This document shows positions 1 through 6,792 of a stretch of DNA of 12,689 nucleotides, one piece after another. Source of the stretch: Stramenopiles sp. TOSAG23-3. Its lineage: Eukaryota; Sar. Each line of letters begins with the position of its first letter. Positions within the stretch are counted from its first letter, which is position 1. The stretch lies in assembly GCA_900128585.1 (NCBI GenBank), contig LT642668.1, forward strand, positions 1 through 12,689, in the 5' to 3' direction. A program made the position numbers and the translations under genes. The notes beneath the pieces are model-generated. The model ran no database searches and was not told the DNA's origin. It saw nothing but the letters and a program-made list of their open reading frames with translations.

Positions 1-33
1 GAAGAAGAAGGAAGAAGAAGGAAGAAAGAAAAA
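1..33. repeat. GAA-rich purine tract
   Basis: The window opens with an uninterrupted run of purines. A 10-bp unit GAAGAAGAAG occurs twice, followed by a degenerate third copy and an A run. It is simple-sequence DNA at the left edge of the window. A complementary TTC tract lies near the right edge (12603-12620). Confidence 0.9.
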
Positions 34-281
34 TAACAAAGAAGCGGTCCGACGACGATGATCATTTCGAGCATTATTCTTGCAGCAGGCACGTAGCATT
101 CAAAAGACACCCACTGTAATGATTCAGACGTCTACTAATTGATCTTACTTCTATGCTGTATTGATGTAATTTCGGTGAGTGTGTATCAAATAGTTGTAAT
201 TTAATAAGTTTTTATAGGTGATATTGCAATTGCTATCAAATTTTTATAGTAGACGACTTCATAGGAACATTTTATACTAAA
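34..281. other. AT-rich 3' flank of the calcium-channel gene
   Basis: This short non-coding stretch lies downstream of the channel's TAA stop on the minus strand. It should contain the 3' UTR and polyadenylation site. I see no AATAAA hexamer or other cleavage signal on the minus strand that I would defend, and no RNA gene. Confidence 0.6.
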
Positions 282-3200
282 TTAAACTTTCTCTTCGCCA
301 TTATTACTATTATTATTGGCGCTGTCACCAGCAGTGTTGATCAGGTTTTCTCTGTACCTCAACACTCTGTACGTTTCCATGATGAGTTTGGCCGCATAGA
401 CATGTTCCGTCGTAAATCCAGTGCGCATTTTTGAGGTGTGACCTACCGAAAATCGGGTCAAAAACTTTACCAATTGCTTGTGCTGATCAGGCAGCGTGAG
501 GTCTTCAATCTGGTAACCTCGGCTGCGATGAAGCATGTCCTTCGCCATGGCGGTTGCAACGTCCGTGTAACATGCGTAGTTCCCGGCGTAGTGGGGAAGT
601 CCGAGGGAGAGGACGGCATTGCCTAGGGCATATTGGTCCTTGCGGATGTGCTCTGGGAACCCAAATGGTTCGGGAACTTTTTTCAGCAATTCTATTAGTT
701 GGTCTTTCCTGATGTAAAGGGTTGCGTGGGGATCAAACAATTGCCACCTGCTGGTGAATTCCATAAAGTTTTGGGCCGACAACACAGAACTTTCCCCGTT
801 TGTGATTTCACTGAAACCGTCGCAAATGATACCAATGAACATGTTCAGCATGATAAACGTCACCAACAGTGTAAACGACACAAAAAAAGGAAACGCGACA
901 GGAGTTCCACAACCGTCTACTGGGACGCAACCTTCTGCATTCCCATTAAAGGCGCAAATGCTCGGGTCATAAGCAGGGTCTTCGTTGCAATTCTCCGACG
1001 CCGAAGACAGGTCCCACATGATCGTGTTCCACGCCTCTCCGGTCGAGCATCGTATCAATGTCATCATTGCATTTCCCAGGGTCTGAAAGTTCGCGTGGTC
1101 GTCCAACAGCCCTACTAGTTTCGCTTTCGCAAATATCTGCACACCCATTATCGCGTATATAAAAAGGAACAGGAACAGGAGACTGCCAACGTTCGCCAAG
1201 CCTGGGAGCGTGAGCAGCAGCGTGTTAAACAGCATCCTCAAGCTCTTTGCGCGTTTTACCAAGCGTACGATTCGGCAAATGCGGAAGGTACGGATTATCA
1301 TTGCAATCATGGTCACATTTCCGCCCGCGGTGCCGCCGGTGCTCGTCCATTGAAAAAATAGCCCCACCAGTGTGCCCACAACGATGGTAAAGTCAAAGAT
1401 GTTCCACAAGTTGTAGACGTGCCGAACTTCTGGGACAGTCGGCTCAGATTCTTTCTCGTAGTGATCCTTCTGAATTTTTTTCTTGAACCCTTTGTCGTTA
1501 TGGATCGCGTTCAGCTCCGACATTGGGATTTTGGCAAATGATTTTCTTCGTTTGATTGTTTTATGATGGTGATGCGTTTCGGGTGGTGATTTTTTCCCAT
1601 CATTTGTTGTCTTTTTCTCTTCTTTGTGGTACAATGTCTTCAAGCTTGCCAACTTTTTCAGCTGCAGCATTGCAGAAATTTTCAAGTTTTTCAGAGGCGG
1701 TCGAACCCCATGAACGGGCTGCACCTTGTGCTGTGTGATCGATGGTATTCCTCCAAAATAAACATCGTCGCAGAAGTACCCTGTTCCAAGCGCTAGGAGT
1801 TTAAGCACCGCCTCGACCGTGAAAATGAAGGCAAAGACGTAATTACAAACCTGCAAGAATATCACCCACGTTTCTGGGGCACCGATGTGGACGAGCGCCA
1901 TCGTGATGGTGTTGACGCCAATGCAGCCCATTATGAATTCGTCAAAGGATGGGTTTTGTGTTATCTCCCAGCATTTCTTTCTGATGCCGGAGTCCGGGGG
2001 CGGAACTTTCGGGAGCGGGAGGGTTTTGCTTATGACTTTAATGGACCGCACCCATTCCAACTGAGCCTCCGTTAGTAGTCCGTTTTCCCCCAGTTCATTT
2101 TTAATCCGTTCAAAGTTGTCCAGCAGCACACCAACGAACAGGTTCATTACAAAGAAACATCCGACCAGCATAAACCCAAGGTAAAAGAGGACGGGGCCTG
2201 TGACGGTGCTATTTTCAATTGGCTGCATGCCAATCCCTGTTGCGTCGACCGAATTGTACATCACGTCCACCCAACCCTCCGTCGTGGAAATCTCCAAAAG
2301 CGTTAACAGCCCGTTGCCAACATTGTCAAACGTTTGTGGGATCGTGGGGCCCCATTCCCCGCACATCCATTCGCAGACCAGCTGTGATGTTGCGGCTGCT
2401 GCAGTCGTTGTGTTCATGTACGAATATGTGGCGTTTGAACATGCCCACCCTTGCTCCAATGCAGTCAGTTCGAAGTACGGCTTTGGGTACTGCAGCAAAT
2501 GCACTTGCTCGGCTGAAAACCCCTCAAACAGGGCGCCTTGACATGCGTAAAACCGGCCCTTGAAATTGTTGACCCCTACAATCGCAAAAATTAGAAAGAT
2601 AAGAATGCAGACCAGGACTACGTTTACCATTTCTGGCATTGCTGCCAGCATGGCTTGCACGACCAATTTCATCCCCGGAGCACGGGAAATCATGCGCAAA
2701 GGCCGGAGGGCGCGAAAGGTGCGCAGCGATTTCAACCATTTGTACTTGGACGCGTTTCCACTTTTGCTGAGGACCGATATAATTACAATAAGAAAGTCTA
2801 GCATATTCCACGAGTTTCGTAGGTACGAACCCCGGTGCAAGACGAACCCGCTAGCAACTATTTTGAGCATCATTTCCAAAAAGAAAATAATTGTTAAAAT
2901 CCAGTCTAACACCTCGAGCACTCGGGAGAACGTGTTGCCGCCCTCAAGCAATGGCGAGTCGACGGCAAGGGCCAGGCTACTGATGATGATCATGACGAGG
3001 ATCGTGTTGTCAAATAATGACGAGCGCACAAAGTCTGACAACTTTATTCGAAACGGGGAACCTGCGCCAAACATGTACAGTGAAGTCGAATAAAGGCTGA
3101 CCATCCGTAGGGTGGCGCCGTCTTCGAGGCCCAGCTCCAAAGGATGCTCGTCGTCTCTCAATTCTCGAGCTTTCCCTTCGAGAAAAAGGCTCTGGACGTT

Positions 3201-6074
3201 AGGTGGAATGTTTGTTGCAGACTCGATTTTGCCTTTAATCCTTCGCACCGTGGCCCCCGTGTCGCTGACGTTCACACGAATTGTCAACGTTTGCCCAGAC
3301 ATCATCTTTATGAGAAAGCTAGGCTTGGGTTTCAAAGAAATATCTCTGCACATTTTTAGCCGTTGGTCGAACTTCCGTAGGAGCCTCAACTTGGTCCATT
3401 TATTCATTTTCTTCTTTTCCGGCACGGCCCCGTCAATTCCAACTGCGGATTTCAAGGAATTGATGACATTTTTTCCCATCTCTTTCTCGGCCACCCCTAT
3501 GGTGCTACCGCGCCTCTTCTTGTCTATGATGCGACAGCAAAATACTTTGAAAGACTTCAGCAGCCGACCGCAAGCCCCCAATTTCTTTTCTTTCACCTTG
3601 ATCCCCAGGCGCACAAGTTCATCTTCCTCGTCGTCGTCTATGTTGGTATTCTCAAAATTACCAAGCAAAATGGCCAGGAACAAGTTCAAAACGATAAAGT
3701 TGCCGAGGACGACAAGGGTTATAAAGTATGCGGCCCCTCCCGCTCCAGCAACACGCATCCCATCGTACATAATGGTGTTCCAATTCTCCCCCGTCAGGAC
3801 TTGAAACACGGTCGCCACCGCCCAAATAAACGTGTCAAAATTTGCCCTGGGGACCTGCCCGCTCTCGTACCCGTTTTCCAACATGCTCAACGGTTCGTTT
3901 GTTTCCGGGTCAAACCGAAATTTGTTTGCGAAGAGCTGCATGCCGATTAGAGCAAAAATATAAATAAAAAGAAACAAGACAACGGTAAAGTTGGCAATAT
4001 CTACGAGGGTCCTGGCAATAGTCTGCAACAGTTTTCGCAACGACACCCAGGAGCGGGCCAATTTAAAGACGCGGAAGAGTCGAAACGACCGCAGCGCGGA
4101 GACAGCAGATCCGTCACTTTCATCTTGCCAAGGGGGGGCAAAGATCAACTCGACCGTGCCAGAAATAACTATGAACGCATCGAACACATTGAAAAAGTCT
4201 TTGATGTACTCTCTAATCCCCACACCAAGCAGTTTGATGACCATTTCCATTGCAAAAACGATCGACAACGAGAAATTGACCCACTCCATAGTTTGTTCTT
4301 CCTGTTTGTCAAGAGGAAACCGGTCCAAGGACAGAATTACAGTGTTTGCAACGATCATGAATACGATAAATATGTTGAAAAATGAATTTGTCGCAATTTT
4401 GTAGCACACTTTTATGCAGCATATAGGGCTATTCTGGTCGTCGGGCCAGAGGTACTTGTAGCAACGTTTCAATGCAGACATTACGGACGTTTTTGTCAAC
4501 GTCGTCAGCCGCTTGTTCAGCTTGCCAAGGGTCGATAAGCGTCGGATTTTCCCGTGCTTCTTTATCATCTCCATCTCCACCCGTGACTTTCGTTGGTTTT
4601 CTTCCTCTTGCGTGCGATCAAACTGCTCCCAAAGGACCGCCAGCGTCAGGTTTAGGAGAAAAAATGAACCAAACAAGATGAGGAACGTAAAGTACACGGC
4701 TGCAAATACCCCATTGTGACCATCCATTAGCTGGTACATGACGTCTACCCAGCCTTCCATGGTGATGCATTGGAAAATTGTTACAAAGGCGTTTATAAAG
4801 TTGTCAAAGTTGGTGAAACCGAAGTTCCTCCCTTCCACAAAATCGGCTTGTCGCATGGCCCTGGGGTCGCGGAATCTAGGGTTTCCAAACGAGTCGTACG
4901 CCGAGCCACACGCCAGGTGGTTGGGGCACTCGTAGTCTCCGCTGCTATCCGGGAGACTGCAGACCCGCTCGTCGCTGGCATCCGATGGCCAGAAGCACGG
5001 TTGGCTTTCTATCCATGGCGAATCTTTCATATCGACCCAGTTGGGATTTTCAACGGGTATAGGGACGCCAGGTCGATCGCTCATGTTGCACCTGTACATG
5101 CCTGGATTCAACAGCACCCGTTCCAGAAACGGCACGCCAATGTCGGCTGACAACGGCATGAGGTTATCAGGGGGCATGACAATGGGAAACGGTGTCAGGC
5201 GGCAACGGTTGTGCTGTATCCCACTCCATATTTGAACCCCCAAAATTCCAAACATGAAAAACATAAACATCAGCAGGGCGACGACGTTGAGCAGCTGTGG
5301 TATTGCAGACAGCAACGAGACGATCAAGACTTTCATCCCCGGGACAATAGTCAGGCTCCGCAGGGGCCGAAGGACTCGAATGGCCCTAAACGCACTAACG
5401 TTAGGGAAATCAAAAAGTGTCAAAACGCCGGCGACGACGACGATAAAATCCAACCAGTTCCACCCATTGCGCAAGTACGCACCTTTTCCGGAAACAAATC
5501 CCATCGCCACAATCTTCAGGGCGCACTCGAAGAAAAATATCCATGTAAAAAAGGGCTCACTCTGCTCTACGACGGCGTTCCTCCACGACCCCTCTGCCGT
5601 CGGCTCCAGCGTCGCCGGGTCGACCACCGAGTAATCCTGCAGTGCAAGAATAATAGAGTTTAGCACAATCATTAACAGGATGGTGTTGTCAAAGCGGGGA
5701 TGGACGGCCAGCCATATAGCATACTGCCGAACCTTGCTGGATTCGTCGAACACACAACAGGACACAGGGGCGAACAAAAGCTCCTTGCCATGCACTTTGA
5801 AGTTGGCGGGCAGCTCCTCCGAACGAATCATGGCATCCATCGAAGACATCGTTTCCGGCTCGTGGTCTGCCGCCGCAGCAGCAGCATGGTTCTGCAACGA
5901 CGATTTCCCTTCAGACAACGGATGAACGGCTGCCTTTGACATTCCCCGCTTCGACGAACTTTTCAATATGTTTGACGCTTCCGCAAACCCGCTCGACTTC
6001 TTCTTCTCTCCCCCCCCACCATACTTATCCTTGTCGCCCTGCCGTTTAAGCGATAGTATTTTAGAAAGGTCCAT
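282..6074 (-). CDS. four-domain voltage-gated calcium-channel-like alpha-1 subunit with an embedded ubiquitin-like domain
   Basis: This 1,930-residue protein is a pore-forming voltage-gated cation channel of the Cav/Nav superfamily, expected in the plasma or ciliary membrane. Four 6-TM repeats lie at about 127-486, 567-808, 1019-1324 and 1374-1756. S4 segments carry basic residues every third position: R230/233/236/239; R662/665/668, K671, R674; R1118/1121/1124/1127; R1595/1598/1601/1604, K1607. The pore loops TMEGW, TGENW, TTEGW and TGEAW place E440, E763, E1266 and E1680 in an EEEE filter, the calcium-channel signature; sodium channels typically have DEKA. The C-terminus has the degenerate EF-hand region (about 1769-1806, FDPHAT) and an IQ-like helix (about 1891-1909) with Ile-Met in place of Ile-Gln. 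Oddities are a ubiquitin-like domain at 918-995, an insertion of about 118 residues in the DIV S2-S3 loop, a large six-cysteine DI turret, and no recognisable beta-subunit-binding (AID) motif in the I-II linker. The start is firm upstream: an in-frame TAG immediately precedes this ATG. No introns are evident. Ion selectivity is inferred from the filter. Confidence 0.96.
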   Translation of the reverse strand: MDLSKILSLKRQGDKDKYGGGGEKKKSSGFAEASNILKSSSKRGMSKAAVHPLSEGKSSLQNHAAAAAADHEPETMSSMDAMIRSEELPANFKVHGKELLFAPVSCCVFDESSKVRQYAIWLAVHPRFDNTILLMIVLNSIILALQDYSVVDPATLEPTAEGSWRNAVVEQSEPFFTWIFFFECALKIVAMGFVSGKGAYLRNGWNWLDFIVVVAGVLTLFDFPNVSAFRAIRVLRPLRSLTIVPGMKVLIVSLLSAIPQLLNVVALLMFMFFMFGILGVQIWSGIQHNRCRLTPFPIVMPPDNLMPLSADIGVPFLERVLLNPGMYRCNMSDRPGVPIPVENPNWVDMKDSPWIESQPCFWPSDASDERVCSLPDSSGDYECPNHLACGSAYDSFGNPRFRDPRAMRQADFVEGRNFGFTNFDNFINAFVTIFQCITMEGWVDVMYQLMDGHNGVFAAVYFTFLILFGSFFLLNLTLAVLWEQFDRTQEEENQRKSRVEMEMIKKHGKIRRLSTLGKLNKRLTTLTKTSVMSALKRCYKYLWPDDQNSPICCIKVCYKIATNSFFNIFIVFMIVANTVILSLDRFPLDKQEEQTMEWVNFSLSIVFAMEMVIKLLGVGIREYIKDFFNVFDAFIVISGTVELIFAPPWQDESDGSAVSALRSFRLFRVFKLARSWVSLRKLLQTIARTLVDIANFTVVLFLFIYIFALIGMQLFANKFRFDPETNEPLSMLENGYESGQVPRANFDTFIWAVATVFQVLTGENWNTIMYDGMRVAGAGGAAYFITLVVLGNFIVLNLFLAILLGNFENTNIDDDEEDELVRLGIKVKEKKLGACGRLLKSFKVFCCRIIDKKRRGSTIGVAEKEMGKNVINSLKSAVGIDGAVPEKKKMNKWTKLRLLRKFDQRLKMCRDISLKPKPSFLIKMMSGQTLTIRVNVSDTGATVRRIKGKIESATNIPPNVQSLFLEGKARELRDDEHPLELGLEDGATLRMVSLYSTSLYMFGAGSPFRIKLSDFVRSSLFDNTILVMIIISSLALAVDSPLLEGGNTFSRVLEVLDWILTIIFFLEMMLKIVASGFVLHRGSYLRNSWNMLDFLIVIISVLSKSGNASKYKWLKSLRTFRALRPLRMISRAPGMKLVVQAMLAAMPEMVNVVLVCILIFLIFAIVGVNNFKGRFYACQGALFEGFSAEQVHLLQYPKPYFELTALEQGWACSNATYSYMNTTTAAAATSQLVCEWMCGEWGPTIPQTFDNVGNGLLTLLEISTTEGWVDVMYNSVDATGIGMQPIENSTVTGPVLFYLGFMLVGCFFVMNLFVGVLLDNFERIKNELGENGLLTEAQLEWVRSIKVISKTLPLPKVPPPDSGIRKKCWEITQNPSFDEFIMGCIGVNTITMALVHIGAPETWVIFLQVCNYVFAFIFTVEAVLKLLALGTGYFCDDVYFGGIPSITQHKVQPVHGVRPPLKNLKISAMLQLKKLASLKTLYHKEEKKTTNDGKKSPPETHHHHKTIKRRKSFAKIPMSELNAIHNDKGFKKKIQKDHYEKESEPTVPEVRHVYNLWNIFDFTIVVGTLVGLFFQWTSTGGTAGGNVTMIAMIIRTFRICRIVRLVKRAKSLRMLFNTLLLTLPGLANVGSLLFLFLFIYAIMGVQIFAKAKLVGLLDDHANFQTLGNAMMTLIRCSTGEAWNTIMWDLSSASENCNEDPAYDPSICAFNGNAEGCVPVDGCGTPVAFPFFVSFTLLVTFIMLNMFIGIICDGFSEITNGESSVLSAQNFMEFTSRWQLFDPHATLYIRKDQLIELLKKVPEPFGFPEHIRKDQYALGNAVLSLGLPHYAGNYACYTDVATAMAKDMLHRSRGYQIEDLTLPDQHKQLVKFLTRFSVGHTSKMRTGFTTEHVYAAKLIMETYRVLRYRENLINTAGDSANNNSNNGEEKV
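1428..1781 (-). other. long basic insertion in the channel's domain IV S2-S3 loop
   Basis: Residues about 1432-1549 separate DIV S2 (ending LKLLALGTGYF) from S3 (starting NLWNIFDFTIVV). In typical Cav/Nav channels this cytoplasmic loop is only a few to about a dozen residues. The insertion is Lys-rich, with a four-His run at 1501-1504 and an RRKS site at 1509-1512. It stays in frame with no stop. It could be a real cytoplasmic insertion or a translated in-frame intron: GT dinucleotides near the left junction and a CCCAG near the right junction exist, but the signals are weak. Confidence 0.7.
3090..3323 (-). other. ubiquitin-like domain inside the channel's II-III linker
   Basis: Residues about 918-995 of the channel align along their whole length with ubiquitin. 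FLIKMMSGQTLTIRV matches the first beta hairpin (IFVKTLTGKTITLEV). SDT precedes the helix, which ends in KGKIES. The IPPNVQ segment matches IPPDQQ, LFLEGK matches LIFAGK, and GATLRMV matches ESTLHLV. The helix carries about two extra residues. The Ile44-patch equivalents are M925, F964 and V992, all hydrophobic, so the usual binding face could be intact. There is no Gly-Gly terminus; the chain continues into DIII, so it cannot be conjugated. About 110 residues of charged linker separate it from DII S6, and about 25 residues separate it from DIII S1. The family match is clear by eye; the function is unknown. Confidence 0.88.
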
Positions 6075-6340
6075 CTATATGTGTGCGCTGGCCGTTAATA
6101 CGAACGAAGCCCAGTCACGGACTCTCTCACGCACGCGGAAAGAGCGAGAGAGAAATTCTAATCCGATATTTGTTCACACCCGAAAAAGTTTGTTCAATGA
6201 TGATAATAAATCAGGAATATTTGAGACATTTGATATATATATTTACATTCTACTTCTCCAATTCTCAACTCACTCCTCTCTCACATTAAAAATTAGTATT
6301 ACTATTTCATATACTACTCTACTAAAATACGTAATTATTA

Positions 6341-6380
6341 TTTAATATTTAATTATAATATTTAATATTTAATAATAATA
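6341..6380. repeat. two-copy 20-bp AT tandem repeat
   Basis: Two adjacent 20-bp units beginning TTTAATATTTAAT occupy 6341-6360 and 6361-6380. They differ at one base (T versus A at unit position 14). Each contains a near-palindromic ATTAAATATTAAA-type core. The repeat lies about 270-310 bp upstream of the channel start codon. Confidence 0.85.
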
Positions 6381-6660
6381 TTCTCCCCTCTTTTCTTTTT
6401 GTGGTGTAACATTTAGTATTAAATATAGTAACGATGTAATAAAAATATTATAATATATTATAACGAGATACATCACTATTATTTATATATTTTATTATTA
6501 TTACGAATCATGATAAATAATATATATACAATTAATATAAAATCATCATCCGGATTCTATTGAGATGAGGAAAACGGGATCAGTTATTAATTTTTTAACG
6601 GACGATCTGACGATTTGATTTGCCTTAATGTACAGGTATCATTGGTATTATAGGTATTAC

Positions 6661-6705
6661 TATACGGGTACCCCGTACTGGTATTTTACTTTTAGGTACC
6701 GTATA
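6661..6705. repeat. imperfect inverted repeat downstream of CC2D2A
   Basis: TATACGGGTACC (6661-6672) and GGTACCGTATA (6695-6705) are reverse complements except for one bulged G, with a 22-nt loop. The element starts about 90 nt past the CC2D2A stop in the sense of transcription, so the transcript could fold into a hairpin in the 3' UTR or near the cleavage site. The fold is directly visible; a role is not shown. Confidence 0.7.
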
Positions 6706-6792
6706 CTTAAATGATATATACTCTACAGCTATACCACTATGAAAAATATACCCAAATCACCACAGACGATCGACTGAGAAAAACTCTTTTTT

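Larger units (their letters stand above)
6075..6792. other. AT-rich intergenic spacer (CC2D2A 3' flank, channel promoter and 5' leader)
   Basis: This 718-bp spacer separates two co-oriented genes, so its right part should hold the CC2D2A 3' UTR and its left part the channel promoter and 5' leader. The part next to the channel start (about 6080-6180) is less AT-rich and contains CT/GA-rich runs. An ATATATATAT run at 6233-6242 could act as a TATA element but is not distinctive in such DNA. The middle holds a 20-bp tandem repeat and a perfect 16-bp palindrome at 6448-6463 (TTATAATATATTATAA). The right part holds GGTAY pentamers and an imperfect hairpin. I find no gene, tRNA or other structured RNA. 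Confidence 0.75.

Noticed and set aside
2560-3093. 177-residue plus-strand open frame opposite channel domain III
   Set aside because: Antisense to conserved S1-S5 sequence, with no domain or homology I can recognise.
3090-3323. Polyubiquitin or ubiquitin-fusion precursor
   Set aside because: There is no Gly-Gly cleavage site after the ubiquitin-like segment, and both sides are continuous channel sequence, so release of free ubiquitin is not expected.
3112-3804. 230-residue plus-strand open frame opposite the channel gene
   Set aside because: It lies wholly antisense to conserved channel sequence, has low-complexity Ser-rich translation and no recognisable domain; it is a shadow of codon bias.
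282-6074. Sodium channel identity
   Set aside because: All four filter positions are Glu, and there is no IFM-type inactivation motif in the III-IV linker, so calcium-channel-like is the better call.
6233-6242. TATA box for the channel gene
   Set aside because: The ATATATATAT run lies about 160 bp upstream of the ATG, but such runs are common throughout these AT-rich spacers, so it carries little weight.
6448-6463. Perfect 16-bp palindrome as an operator or origin
   Set aside because: It is made only of A and T in AT-rich DNA, where such palindromes arise easily by chance.
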